Part shown: in pieces, positions 11,001 through 18,964 of the stretch
Layout of the letters: the number at the start of each line of letters is the position of its first letter
Position numbering within the stretch: the first letter of the stretch is position 1
Assembly (NCBI GenBank): GCA_947570625.1
Contig: CANOUP010000018.1
Location: 1-41,893, forward strand
Direction: 5' to 3'
DNA from: an uncultured Clostridia bacterium
Lineage (GTDB): Bacteria; Bacillota; Clostridia; Christensenellales; Borkfalkiaceae
DNA length: 41,893 nt
Translations under genes and position numbers: made by a program
The notes under the pieces: model-generated
Database searches by the model: none
What the model saw: the letters and a program-made list of their open reading frames with translations, nothing else
Told to the model about the DNA's origin: nothing

Positions 11001-11165
11001 CCCGTACATAAACGTACAGACGGCTTTACCTATTCCCGCAAATACCGTACTGCCCGTAAACAGCATTAAAAGGACTATGGCGCTGAACAGCATAAGCGTC
11101 ATACCCATCGTTTCTTTCGTTAATATATATGATGATTTTTTATTTTTATCTTTTTTCTTGTTCAC
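8085..11165 (-). CDS. ftsK: DNA translocase FtsK/SpoIIIE
   Basis: Septum-located, ATP-driven DNA pump that clears the chromosome from the closing septum. The N-terminus has four membrane segments within about the first 175 residues. A long, charged, low-complexity linker rich in Glu, Pro and Ser (about 180-560) follows. The motor carries Walker A GTTGSGKS (near residue 685) and Walker B IVIILDEFGDLM, then ATQRPSVDCITGLIK. The C-terminal winged-helix gamma domain (QRRFPVGYIKACKIIDWME) reads chromosome polarity sequences. At 1026 residues it is longer than SpoIIIE because of the linker. The start is GTG with GGAGAG upstream. It heads the operon ftsK-rimO-pgsA-cinA-recA-nadE. Whether it serves division, sporulation or both cannot be told here. 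Confidence 0.95.
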   Translation of the reverse strand: MNKKKDKNKKSSYILTKETMGMTLMLFSAIVLLMLFTGSTVFAGIGKAVCTFMYGSFGYGSLIIVVLTAYLGEWLVFGKKIKVSLKTACAVSLTVFCAFLLFHSAVTMKMPLDSFGGYVSACYKNAVYGFSGYTFGGAVSAVFVYPFAKLTTYVGALIIFSLFTVACGYLLFTVVRRNKKSSKIKNSVRISEPVSSPELCEETAVAKPVVRQTVYEHVSKREERIPEPAVQNAVREDNSPYSRKNLGKKILFEKGEFDAESYRRNMIFNDDSYFNHPVHNAGDYLSNFTSSKISEKTYSESYKEEILNQPASSMPANYVYGDKPVERLEDAEEVSSGDYKTEISYNVPVEEEPEPFGEEYSRSIRGESSPYKFDEEAEETEDIPVSAVAEEEDASEREEIVKENPRERILRPSEDEENERHPSDSDDVDVFKLFGSASSSRGENRIEPDISRLASRRTARSNANLFDGDEIDDDEDLPVLKKTQERRVTKEERKPEPEIIKTEEIKAPAPVKNTQPAPEPVKQEEKPKHVWKKYVRPGLDLLDDYPEHSNVNTAEIEDNKTTITETLAKFKIECEVSNVIIGPAVTRYDVIIEDKTKITQSLKYKEAIAMALMKDNVAAYLNYSKGALSIEVPNNKRTVVGLKSMLTSSKFINCKTNTVTFALGKNVEGEVMCPDITKMPHLLVAGTTGSGKSICLSSLIISLLYKYGPEELRFILVDPKQVEFISYDKLPHLMINEILYDVDKAIKALNWAIKEMERRYSLFKEMTEKGTATKNLDEYNSHIPEGEEKLPKIVIILDEFGDLMLQAKKDIESRIIKLVQKARACGIHLILATQRPSVDCITGLIKSNLPTRIGFKVNSFDDSRTIFDIGGAEKLLGKGDMYFRSSEFPDLLRIQGCFVDSHEIQKVTDFIKAHNETYFDQSVSDFINRVEAEETSNSMSPDDGSGEGSDAKIDETYVKALYYCVTSNQASVSMIQRRFPVGYIKACKIIDWMETMNYITHSEGSKPRKVLLSKDDFTATYGEIDD

Positions 11166-11210
11166 GTTTTCTCTCCGAAAGATATTAAACCCTATAACAA
11201 TACGAATAAT

Positions 11211-11239
11211 ATTATATCATTTAAGCAGAAAAATAACAA
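11211..11239 (-). promoter_or_regulatory. Promoter of the ftsK operon
   Basis: On the minus strand TTGTTA (11234-11239) and a perfect TATAAT (11211-11216) lie 17 bases apart, about 45 bases before the GTG start. The -35 is weak. Confidence 0.55.
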
Positions 11240-11275
11240 CAAAATGAAAGCTGTTTTTTCTAAATAATAAAAATC

Positions 11276-11306
11276 GCCGTCCGCGCGTTTTACGCCCGCA
11301 GACGGC
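11276..11306 (-). terminator. Terminator after murC
   Basis: GC-rich imperfect hairpin (GCCGTC / GACGGC outer stem with further inner pairs) followed on the minus strand by GATTTTTATT. It lies 15 bases beyond the murC stop. Confidence 0.7.
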
Positions 11307-11321
11307 TTGATTTATTGCATT

Positions 11322-12650
11322 TTAAATTATATTTGCAAGTATGTCTTTTGCCGTATAATATATGTCGCCCGCCCCCAGAAACAGCACGGTATCGCCTTCT
11401 CCGGCTTCGGAAATAAACGAAACAATATCTTTCATATTTCCGCCGTAACGCGATTTTTTAAGGCTTTGCGATAGAGTAAACGCACTGCCCGCGTCGTCGA
11501 AGTATTCTCTTGCGGCAAAAGTTTTATATATCATCAGGTTGTTCAGAGCCGAAAAAACTTTTACGAACTGCTTAAACAAAAATTTCGTGCGCGAGTACGT
11601 ATGAGGCTGAAACACGACATACAGTTTTCCCGCCGTCATTTTCTGTGCGGTACGCAGTACCGCCCTTATCTCGTTGGGGTGATGTGCGTAATCGGCTATG
11701 CAAACAGCGCCGTTGAACGCACCGATATTTTCAAACCTGCGCTCCACTCCGCTGAAACTCTGCAATCCTTCTCGGATAAATTCAAACGATATCCCTGCGC
11801 TTCTCGCCGTTGCGACAGAAGCAAGCGCGTTAAGCACGTTATGTTTACCGTAAACGTTAAGACATACCGTTCCCAAAACGGTTTTGCCTTCGCACACGGT
11901 AAAAGAAGTTACCCCCGCGTTCATTTTGATATTTTTCGCATAATATCCCGCAGACTTATCAAAACCGAAACTCACGGCTTTGTCGATATGTAAATCGCAA
12001 TAAAGCGATACCGCAATACTCGCGCTTTCGGCAAACCTTAAATATGCCTGCTTTAAAGCGTTTTCGCTGCCGTAACATTCCAGATGGTCCGCGTCGCTGT
12101 TGAGAATAACCGCGATATCTGGTTTTAAAAGCAAAAAGTTTTTCTTATATTCGCAGGCTTCTGTTATGAAATACCCGTTACCGCCGTAATGAAAATTGGA
12201 AAACGTTAAATCCTTACCGCCTATGTGCGAAGTAAACGGCACGCCCGCCGAAGCGAAAATGTGCGTAAGCATTGCAGTGCACGTTGTTTTCCCGTGACAG
12301 CCCGAAACGGCAATTACCTTTTTGAACTCTCTGCTGATTTCATACAGAAGCTGTCCGCGCGAAACAATTTCTTTACCGAGATTTTTTGCCGTGCACAGCC
12401 TGTAATCGTTGTCCTTAATTGCATCTGTATAGACAATCAAATCATAGCTTTCAATATTATCCGAATCCGAAGCTATACTTATTTCTATGCCCATTTCCGA
12501 AAGTTCGGCGGTGTATTCGTTGGAAACGCTATCGCTCCCTCCCACTCTTTTGCCGAGCGTGCGGAGATATTTTGCAAGTCCGCTCATGCTTACTCCGCCG
12601 ATTCCTATGAAGTAAAAACTGGTGAATTTGTCGGTAAATTTAACGCGCAT
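11322..12650 (-). CDS. murC: UDP-N-acetylmuramate-L-alanine ligase
   Basis: Cytoplasmic Mur ligase that adds L-Ala to UDP-MurNAc, the first amino acid of the peptidoglycan stem. The N-terminal domain has FIGIGGVSMSGLAKYL. The ATP loop is SGCHGKTTCTAML, HIGGKDL follows, and the C-terminal domain has DYAHHPNEI and VVFQPHTYSRT, all typical of MurC. At 442 residues it is slightly short of the usual 450-460. The region before the ATG at 12650 is extremely AT-rich with no clear Shine-Dalgarno sequence. It stands alone on the far side of spoVG and ftsZ instead of inside the dcw cluster. Confidence 0.96.
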   Translation of the reverse strand: MRVKFTDKFTSFYFIGIGGVSMSGLAKYLRTLGKRVGGSDSVSNEYTAELSEMGIEISIASDSDNIESYDLIVYTDAIKDNDYRLCTAKNLGKEIVSRGQLLYEISREFKKVIAVSGCHGKTTCTAMLTHIFASAGVPFTSHIGGKDLTFSNFHYGGNGYFITEACEYKKNFLLLKPDIAVILNSDADHLECYGSENALKQAYLRFAESASIAVSLYCDLHIDKAVSFGFDKSAGYYAKNIKMNAGVTSFTVCEGKTVLGTVCLNVYGKHNVLNALASVATARSAGISFEFIREGLQSFSGVERRFENIGAFNGAVCIADYAHHPNEIRAVLRTAQKMTAGKLYVVFQPHTYSRTKFLFKQFVKVFSALNNLMIYKTFAAREYFDDAGSAFTLSQSLKKSRYGGNMKDIVSFISEAGEGDTVLFLGAGDIYYTAKDILANII

Positions 12651-12754
12651 AATAAATTTTATTAAAAAATTTGTTGTTTTATCACGAAAATTAAATAATT
12701 TTTAAAAAAATCGCAAAAATTTTATCAAAAGATATTGAAATTAAAAAACTTTTA

Positions 12755-12783
12755 TTGTACAATATATTCAATGAAAGTATAAT
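12755..12783 (+). promoter_or_regulatory. Possible promoter of spoVG
   Basis: TTGTAC (12755-12760) and a perfect TATAAT (12778-12783) are 17 bases apart. The -10 ends only 14 bases before the ATG, so a transcript from it would have a leader of about 8 bases and would lose part of the ribosome site. The element may be fortuitous, or the leader may be unusually short. Confidence 0.4.
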
Positions 12784-12797
12784 CTGGTAGGTGTGAA

Positions 12798-13061
12798 ATG
12801 AAAGTCTCAGATGTACGAATCAGGTTAGTTAACAAGGAGGACAATAAACTAAAAGCAGTAGCTTCGATTACTATCGACGATTGTTTTGTCGTGCACGATA
12901 TCAAAGTAATAGAAGCAACAGACGGCGTGTTTATTGCAATGCCCAGCAGAAAAACTAATGATGGCGAATATAAGGATATTGCACATCCGCTTAACACCGA
13001 GACCCGAGAAACATTGAAAAAAGCAATCCTTACGGCTTACTACGATGAACTTAAAAATTAA
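12798..13061 (+). CDS. spoVG: Regulatory protein SpoVG
   Basis: Small nucleic-acid-binding regulator (87 residues, the normal size) widespread in Bacillota, where it affects division, septation and, in spore formers, sporulation. The opening [10 protein letters not shown], then [19 protein letters not shown] and the motif [21 protein letters not shown], are diagnostic. AGGTG precedes the ATG. It is the only plus-strand gene between 1 and 27.6 kb and converges on ftsZ over a shared hairpin. Confidence 0.97.
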   Translation: MKVSDVRIRLVNKEDNKLKAVASITIDDCFVVHDIKVIEATDGVFIAMPSRKTNDGEYKDIAHPLNTETRETLKKAILTAYYDELKN

Positions 13062-13105
13062 TTCACCTTCGGTTTTCCGTTAGTTAAATTAATACTGAAT
13101 TTGTA

Positions 13106-13146
13106 ACAACAAGCGCCCCGCCGATATTCGGCGGGGCGCTTGTTGT
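13106..13146. terminator. Shared bidirectional terminator of spoVG and ftsZ
   Basis: A perfect 19-base inverted repeat (ACAACAAGCGCCCCGCCGA and its complement) closes on a 3-base loop. T-rich stretches lie on the plus side (TATTTTATTTTT). It sits between the convergent genes, 45 bases after spoVG and 15 after the ftsZ stop. Confidence 0.85.
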
Positions 13147-13160
13147 ATTTTATTTTTAAT

Positions 13161-14456
13161 TTAATTGTCTCCGTTGCGTTTCCTGCCCAGATTCCTAAGC
13201 ATCTGCGCAAATTTTGGAACGTTCTTCTCGTTGGGACGCTCGATACTCTCCTCTTCACGGACGACGGGTCTTATAAGAGGCTGTTGGGGCTGAACCTGCT
13301 GTACGGGCATAGGCTGTACAGGCTGAACGGGATATTGCTGTACGGGCGTCTGCTGACGTGAATAATAGGGTTCGGAAACGGACATTCTGTCCTGTTGTTG
13401 CTGGGGCGCATTGTACGACTTGCCGTCATACAGCCTTCCGCTCTGATACGCGCGGATAGTATTTTCGTCCTCGCGCCTGCTGTCATAGCCGGGGAAGCTT
13501 GTTGCAATAACGGTTATCTCTACTTCGTCGCGGACGTTAGGGTCGATACGCGCGCCGAAAATAATATTCGCCGAAGCGTCTACAACGCTTTTAACAAGCT
13601 CCGCCGCGTCTTCGACTTCGCTGTACGTAAGGTCGTCTCCGCCTACGACGTTTAGTATAACGCCGCGCGCGCCTTCGATAGTAGTTTCAAGCAGAGGGCA
13701 GTTAACCGCAACACGCACCGCCTCTATTATTCTGTTGTCGCCCTTCGCAACTCCTACGCCTAAATGCGCAACGCCTTTATCTTTGAGAATAGTTCTGACA
13801 TCCGCAAAATCGAGATTGATTAACGAAGGATTTACTATAAGCTCAGCAATGCCTTTGACGCCCTGCTTCAATATTTCGTCCGCAACGCGGAGCGAATCGC
13901 GCAAAGACGCATTCTTGGGCACTACCGTTTTGATTTTGTCGTTAGGGACTATGATAAGCGTATCAACGTACTTCTTTAAATTTTCAAGCCCCTTTACGGT
14001 ATTTTCCATGCGTTTCTTGCCTTCGAAACCGAAAGGTTCGGTAACTACGGCAACCGTAAGTATTTTCATATCGCGCGCAATCTTGGCGATTACGGGGGCC
14101 GCACCCGTTCCGGTTCCTCCGCCCATTCCTGCGGTAATAAACAGAAGGTCGGTTCCCTGAATTGCTTTCGTAAGCTCTTCCTTGCTCTCTTCCGCAGCGG
14201 CTCTGCCGACGTCGGGGTCAGCGCCCGCGCCCAGTCCTTTGGTAAGGGTACTGCCTATTTGTATTTTATTTTCGCAGGGCGATAAGGTAAGTATCTGCTT
14301 GTCCGTATTGACAACGTAATACTCGGCGCAGTTAATGCCCGCGTCAAGCATTCTGTTAACTGCATTGTTACCGGCTCCGCCGACTCCTATAACTTTAATT
14401 CTTGCAACGCCGTTGACGCTTCCGCCTACGCCGTTTGATTCATAATCGTTGAACAT
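13161..14456 (-). CDS. ftsZ: Cell division protein FtsZ
   Basis: Tubulin-like GTPase that forms the Z ring at midcell. The GTP-binding signature GGGTGTGAAP is intact, as are IKVIGVGGAGNNAVNRM near the start and the T7-loop region NLDFADVRTIL. The conserved core ends near residue 320. A Gln/Pro/Val-rich disordered linker follows (repeats such as PVQQYPVQPVQPMPVQQ), then the C-terminal partner-binding tail NVPKFAQMLRN and a basic end. AGGAG lies before the ATG at 14456. It is co-transcribed with the ftsA-like gene 43 bases upstream from the promoter at 15656-15684. Confidence 0.98.
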   Translation of the reverse strand: MFNDYESNGVGGSVNGVARIKVIGVGGAGNNAVNRMLDAGINCAEYYVVNTDKQILTLSPCENKIQIGSTLTKGLGAGADPDVGRAAAEESKEELTKAIQGTDLLFITAGMGGGTGTGAAPVIAKIARDMKILTVAVVTEPFGFEGKKRMENTVKGLENLKKYVDTLIIVPNDKIKTVVPKNASLRDSLRVADEILKQGVKGIAELIVNPSLINLDFADVRTILKDKGVAHLGVGVAKGDNRIIEAVRVAVNCPLLETTIEGARGVILNVVGGDDLTYSEVEDAAELVKSVVDASANIIFGARIDPNVRDEVEITVIATSFPGYDSRREDENTIRAYQSGRLYDGKSYNAPQQQQDRMSVSEPYYSRQQTPVQQYPVQPVQPMPVQQVQPQQPLIRPVVREEESIERPNEKNVPKFAQMLRNLGRKRNGDN

Positions 14457-14499
14457 TTAATGTTTGCTCCTGAGAAAAAATTTACCGATATCTTAAAGT

Positions 14500-15618
14500 T
14501 CAGTCCGCGTCGGTAAGTGCGGTATTCAATAAGCTTAAAAGCGATGAAAACTGCGGTTTGTCGTAATACGGAACGGCGGGCGCGATAATTTCGACATTTT
14601 TGACAAGTCTGTTCGAAATATGTTCCGCTATTCCCCTTATCGTCTTTACGCCTTCGCCCGTGATATTTATGGGTTTTGCGTCAATATTTCTGCCAGTATA
14701 GCTTTGTCGGCATTCCTCTATCGTTTCGCAGATGCCGTCAAGCCCTTCGCGTATTTTATCGCGCAGAACGGACGTCGCAAATTTATATATTTTGCCTTCG
14801 TAAGAAATTTCGTCAAGCCCGTTCAAAGTTTCCTTCGCGTTAAGATTAATCCTCGAAAGGAAAGCCGAAGCGACTTCAAACGGAATCTCCAACTCCGACA
14901 TAAGGTAAACCGCTATATGTCCCACACCTACGGAAAAGCTTTCGCAACAGCTTAGCCCGTTACCGCATACAACACTGTATGTAGACGAGATATAACCGAG
15001 GTCGAAAAGCACCGCACACTCGTCGCGCTGTTCGGGCTGGATTAGGTATAAAGCTTCCGCATACACCGTCGGGATGAGGTTTATATCCGCAATTGCGGGA
15101 AACTGCCTGAACGCTTTAAGCAGAATTTCGACAAATGAATTTTTACACTGGTAAAAACAAAATTTGCCCTGCAAGCTGTCACTCAGCATTCCCACGGGGT
15201 TTATTATTTTACGCTTGTCCGACAACACGTAATAAAGACAGCTGTGTCTTACGGTCTGGTATTCTCCGGTATCGACAGGAGCCGACATACCCGCAAGGTA
15301 ATCACAATCGTTTACCAATATCTTTTTTACCGATTGAAAACTTATGACCTTATCGGTATTAATAATCCTCGTAAATTCGCCGGGTATTCCTACGTAAAAA
15401 GACTTTACTCCGCCCATCGACGAAACAATGCACCTTACGGTCTCTTCGACCGCGGTCAGAAAACTTGCTTCGTCTAAAAGATTGCCCTCCGCATATCCGT
15501 CGTAAGAACTTGAATATCTGCTTTTGATAATAAAGGTGTTATTAACGCCCCTCTCGCCGACTACAGCAGTGATTTCGGACGAACGGATATCAAGTACCGC
15601 AACGCTTTTTCTGCGCAT
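14500..15618 (-). CDS. ftsA: Diverged FtsA-like division protein
   Basis: Actin-fold protein by position and motifs: the opening SVAVLDIRSSEITAVVGE matches the FtsA phosphate-1 strand, and it lies directly before ftsZ. FtsA normally anchors FtsZ to the membrane. Several features are degenerate. The second phosphate loop reads LFDLGYISSTYSV instead of DIGGGTTD, and the adenosine motif reads ITGEGVKTIRG. The C-terminus ends LLNTALTDAD with no amphipathic membrane-binding helix. The ATG at 15618 is preferred because AGGTGG lies 8 bases upstream; a GTG at 15630 is in frame and overlaps that site. Length is 372 residues against about 420 in typical FtsA. ATP binding and membrane anchoring are therefore doubtful. 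Confidence 0.75.
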   Translation of the reverse strand: MRRKSVAVLDIRSSEITAVVGERGVNNTFIIKSRYSSSYDGYAEGNLLDEASFLTAVEETVRCIVSSMGGVKSFYVGIPGEFTRIINTDKVISFQSVKKILVNDCDYLAGMSAPVDTGEYQTVRHSCLYYVLSDKRKIINPVGMLSDSLQGKFCFYQCKNSFVEILLKAFRQFPAIADINLIPTVYAEALYLIQPEQRDECAVLFDLGYISSTYSVVCGNGLSCCESFSVGVGHIAVYLMSELEIPFEVASAFLSRINLNAKETLNGLDEISYEGKIYKFATSVLRDKIREGLDGICETIEECRQSYTGRNIDAKPINITGEGVKTIRGIAEHISNRLVKNVEIIAPAVPYYDKPQFSSLLSLLNTALTDAD

Positions 15619-15655
15619 TATTTTAGCCACCTTCTACGCAAATTACTATGACAAC

Positions 15656-15684
15656 ATTATATAATAGTCGATATATAATGTCAA
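15656..15684 (-). promoter_or_regulatory. Consensus promoter of ftsA-ftsZ
   Basis: On the minus strand a perfect TTGACA (15679-15684) and a perfect TATAAT (15656-15661) are exactly 17 bases apart. It lies downstream of the ftsQ terminator and gives ftsA-ftsZ strong expression independent of the mraZ operon. Confidence 0.88.
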
Positions 15685-15695
15685 CTAAAACAAAC

Positions 15696-15725
15696 AAAAA
15701 AGCGGTTACGCATAACCGCTTTTTT
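15696..15725 (-). terminator. Terminator after ftsQ
   Basis: AGCGGTTA (15701-15708) pairs with TAACCGCT (15713-15720), flanked by A and T runs on both sides. It lies 27 bases after the ftsQ stop and ends the long mraZ-ftsQ run. Confidence 0.85.
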
Positions 15726-15751
15726 ACAGATTGTACAATTTACGAAAGATA

Positions 15752-16501
15752 TCAGTAAACCGAATAATCGGCGTTGATTATTCCCTCTTCACCGCCCATA
15801 CGGTAACTTCTAAGCGTACCTCCGAGCTTTTGCCTGTCCGTCAAAGTACAAAACTTTTCATAGGCGGAAAGAATTTTTTCGTTTGTATAACGGGTATAAT
15901 CGTCTATCTGAATTTTCAGACCGCACCGCATATTGAACACAAGCTTTTCGGTATATCCTTCCACTTCCGGGCGGGAATCCAGGTTAATGCTGGTAACAAT
16001 GGAACGGAGCGCCTTGAAATTATCCTTAAAGCAAGAAGCAATTCCCGCTATGTAACTTAAATTCTCTATTGCGATACCCGTAAGTTCGACGTTGGGAGAG
16101 CCGTCGTTCGCGTTAGCGTTTTCGACGCTGCTCCTTAAAAACTTTCCGTCGCTGTCGTAAACGGAATAAAAACCGCCGACCGACACCGCAAACGTTTCAA
16201 GCCTTTCTTTAAGCGTAACGTTAATCGTACACGGAAATATTTTTTCGAACGAAGCTATCGAATATCTGCTGTCCGTAATCGCTTCGGCAATGTTTTCTTC
16301 GCCGATAAACATTATGGATTCGCCTTTGAATACGTTGAGAGAATTTTTTGTTTGACTGTAACTTTCCGCGTACTCATCGGCATATGTAATTAATTTTACG
16401 TTTATGTTTTTAACGGCGAATATCATGCCCAGGCTTATCACCAAAGCGGCAAAAAAAACCAAACCTATTAAAAACGCAACCATCTTTCGTAAATATTTCA
16501 T
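15752..16501 (-). CDS. ftsQ: Cell division protein FtsQ/DivIB
   Basis: Bitopic divisome protein that links early and late division proteins and partners FtsL and FtsB. A short cytoplasmic N-terminus (MKYLRK) is followed by one membrane helix (about residues 8-31, MVAFLIGLVFFAALVISLG). A POTRA-like domain comes next (KNSLNVFKGESIMFIGEENIAEAI) and an extracellular beta domain of about 140 residues. Sequence identity to known FtsQ looks low; the call rests on topology, size (249 residues) and position between murA and ftsA. It starts 2 bases after the murA stop. Confidence 0.8.
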   Translation of the reverse strand: MKYLRKMVAFLIGLVFFAALVISLGMIFAVKNINVKLITYADEYAESYSQTKNSLNVFKGESIMFIGEENIAEAITDSRYSIASFEKIFPCTINVTLKERLETFAVSVGGFYSVYDSDGKFLRSSVENANANDGSPNVELTGIAIENLSYIAGIASCFKDNFKALRSIVTSINLDSRPEVEGYTEKLVFNMRCGLKIQIDDYTRYTNEKILSAYEKFCTLTDRQKLGGTLRSYRMGGEEGIINADYSVY

Positions 16502-16503
16502 AT

Positions 16504-17760
16504 TTAAACTGTAACCCTGACAATATCGGCGCCGAGATTTCTCAGCTTATACTCGAACGAGCCGTACCCCCTGTCTATATGGGAAATATCCAGAACCTCG
16601 CTTCTTCCCTCGGCGGCAAGGCCTGCAAGAACAAGCGCCGCGCCTCCGCGCAAATCGTGAGCCATAACCGAGGCACCCTTCAATTTTTCCACCCCTCGGA
16701 CAAAAGCGTTTCTTCCTATAACCGTTATATCCGCGCCCATTTTCCGCAATTCCGGAACGTATTTGAAACGAGTTTCAAACAGATTTTCCGTTATTATTGA
16801 GTGTCTGGAACAGACAGTGCAAAGTGAAGTATATTGCGCCTGCAAATCCGTAGGGAAACCGGGATACGGCTGTGTTTCGATTGATTTAACCGAAGTCAGC
16901 CTTCTGTGATTTTCCAATACTATTTTATCATTGTTTATATGAATTTTGCAACCGTTTTCTCTAAGTTTATGTATTAATGAGATGATATTTTCGGGTTTTG
17001 CTCCCTCTGCCGTTATTTCGCCCCCGCACATTGCGGCCGCGACCAAAAACGTGCCAGCCTCTATTCTGTCGGGAATAGGCGAGTATTCACAGCCATAAAG
17101 CTTTTTTACGCCTTCTATCCTGACCGTACTGCTTCCCGCACCCGAAACTTTTGCGCCTATCAGATTAAGGAAATTCTGCAAATCCTCGATTTCCGGCTCG
17201 CGCGCCGCATTCGCTATGGTCGTTACCCCCTCGGCTTTCACAGCGGCAAGCATTATGTTTTCGGTTGCGCCCACGCTCGGACAGTCAAGCATTATTTCGT
17301 TTCCGCGGAGCTTATCGCATTTGCAATGTATGTATCCGTTTTTTTCGGTTATTTCCACACCCAACCGCTTTAATCCGTTAAGATGCAAATCCACCGGACG
17401 CAGACCTATATCGCACCCTCCGGGATAGGCTATCTTCGCCGAACGGAAACGCGAAATTACAGAACCGAGCAGAAACACCGAAGAACGCAATTCGTGCGCA
17501 AGCGCGCTGGGTATTTCACAACAGTCCGAAGCAGAGCTGTCAATTATTACGTTGTCGCCGTCGTACACCGCTTTACAGCCTAGACATGTAAGAATTTTTA
17601 TCATATTCCTGACGTCTGAAATCTGCGGTATATTTTTTATCGTAATTTTTTCGTCGGTCAGAACCGCCGCGGCAAGTATAGGAAGCACGGAATTTTTAGC
17701 CGTTTGAATTTTAACGCTTCCGTATAACTTGTTTCCTCCGTTTATTATGTATTTTTCCAT
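16504..17760 (-). CDS. murA: UDP-N-acetylglucosamine 1-carboxyvinyltransferase
   Basis: Cytoplasmic enzyme that transfers enolpyruvate from PEP to UDP-GlcNAc, the first committed step of peptidoglycan synthesis. The active-site loop reads YPGGCDIGLRPVDLHL, keeping the catalytic Cys attacked by fosfomycin. Other blocks are IKIQTAKNS-like substrate contacts near the N-terminus, QAQYTSLCTV and DLRGGAALVLAGLAAEG. At 418 residues it is full length. GGAG precedes the ATG at 17760. It takes the place usually held by murG or murB, between ftsW and ftsQ. Confidence 0.96.
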   Translation of the reverse strand: MEKYIINGGNKLYGSVKIQTAKNSVLPILAAAVLTDEKITIKNIPQISDVRNMIKILTCLGCKAVYDGDNVIIDSSASDCCEIPSALAHELRSSVFLLGSVISRFRSAKIAYPGGCDIGLRPVDLHLNGLKRLGVEITEKNGYIHCKCDKLRGNEIMLDCPSVGATENIMLAAVKAEGVTTIANAAREPEIEDLQNFLNLIGAKVSGAGSSTVRIEGVKKLYGCEYSPIPDRIEAGTFLVAAAMCGGEITAEGAKPENIISLIHKLRENGCKIHINNDKIVLENHRRLTSVKSIETQPYPGFPTDLQAQYTSLCTVCSRHSIITENLFETRFKYVPELRKMGADITVIGRNAFVRGVEKLKGASVMAHDLRGGAALVLAGLAAEGRSEVLDISHIDRGYGSFEYKLRNLGADIVRVTV

Positions 17761-17863
17761 ATTAACTCCGAATAAGAGTAACTTATTACCCGTTTCTACG
17801 GTAAAATAATACGGTTACCCTATGTAAATATATTTCATTATATGGAAAACGGAGCATTCAATG

Positions 17864-18964
17864 TTAATCGGAGCGGGAAATGTTATAAAGGACCCCCATA
17901 GAAGCCATTGTTATTATTAGCGCGGTGTTTCCGCTGCTTATAAGCGGAAGTGGCAAACCCGTAGGCGGTATCGCTCCGCTGACTACAAGCGCGTTTACTG
18001 CGACCTGAATACCGTAAACAAGCGTAAATCCCGAAGCAAGAAGATAACCGAACCTGTTATTGCACTTTTTTGCAATGCGGAATCCTCTGAAAATTATAAA
18101 ACCGCAACACGCGAAGAACAGCATAAGCCCGAGAAAACCGAGCTCTTCGCCCATGATAGACAAAATGAAATCGCTTTCCGCAAACGGAAGAAACCTGTAT
18201 TTTTGCGTTGAATTGAACAGTCCCGTACCGAAAAGCCCGCCGTTGCCTAAGGCGTAAAGCGACTGAATCAACTGATACCCTTCGTCTTTCGGAGAAGCCC
18301 ACGGGTCCAGAAACGCGCTCAGGCGCTGTAATCTGTACGGTTCGAGAATAATCAAAAGCGGTACCGCAACGGCGAAAGGCACAAGGATTACGGCAAAAGT
18401 TTTCAAGTTGGTACCGCTTAAAAAAATCATACCGAGCATAAGCAAGCCGACACACATCGTAATGGACATATTCGGTTCGATGATTATAAGCAGGCAAAAA
18501 CCTATTCCGGTGCCGAGAACAGGCAGGACGCCTTTTACCGTTTTCACCTTTTCGGGATTTTTGGCAAAGTATGCGGAAACGAAAAGCGCGTAAGCGTATT
18601 TTGCGATTTCCGACGGCTGAATAGAAAAACTGCCGAAACCTATCCACCTTGTCGCGCCATAGTTAGTAATTCCTATCCCCGGCACGAACACAAGTCCGAG
18701 AAGCACTACGGCTATGATAAGTGCGGGATACCTGAACTTAATCAATTTTTCATAAGGCAGAAAACAGGCGCCCGCCATAGACGCCGAGCCTAACACTACG
18801 CCTATTATTTGTTTTTTAACAAAATAAAGGCTGTCGCCGTACTGCACTTCCGCCGTATATGAGCTTGCCGAATAAATCATTACGCACCCGAAGCAAGCCA
18901 TAAGAAAAACACATATTAAAAGCGGGATGTCTCCCGCTTTTTTCTTACTCTTCAACGTCTTCAT
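17864..18964 (-). CDS. ftsW: Peptidoglycan glycosyltransferase FtsW (SEDS family)
   Basis: Polytopic membrane enzyme that polymerises lipid II at the septum together with its class B PBP. About ten hydrophobic helices can be read. Conserved SEDS segments include YSASSY near the first helix, GATRWIGFGSFSIQPSEIAKYA and GYQLIQSLYALGNGGLFGTGL, then FAESDFILSIMGEELGF and the final PPTGLPLPLISSGNTA. I take the ATG at 18964 (366 residues), which lies inside the end of murD with GGAAGG 5 bases upstream. The longest frame would need a TTG at 19027 without a site. SpoVE or RodA are close relatives; the dcw position favours FtsW. Confidence 0.93.
   Translation of the reverse strand: MKTLKSKKKAGDIPLLICVFLMACFGCVMIYSASSYTAEVQYGDSLYFVKKQIIGVVLGSASMAGACFLPYEKLIKFRYPALIIAVVLLGLVFVPGIGITNYGATRWIGFGSFSIQPSEIAKYAYALFVSAYFAKNPEKVKTVKGVLPVLGTGIGFCLLIIIEPNMSITMCVGLLMLGMIFLSGTNLKTFAVILVPFAVAVPLLIILEPYRLQRLSAFLDPWASPKDEGYQLIQSLYALGNGGLFGTGLFNSTQKYRFLPFAESDFILSIMGEELGFLGLMLFFACCGFIIFRGFRIAKKCNNRFGYLLASGFTLVYGIQVAVNALVVSGAIPPTGLPLPLISSGNTALIITMASMGVLYNISRSD

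Noticed and set aside
18057-18647. 196-residue frame antiparallel/out of frame inside ftsW
   Set aside because: Arg- and Tyr-rich shadow of a membrane protein gene; ftsW itself is unambiguous.
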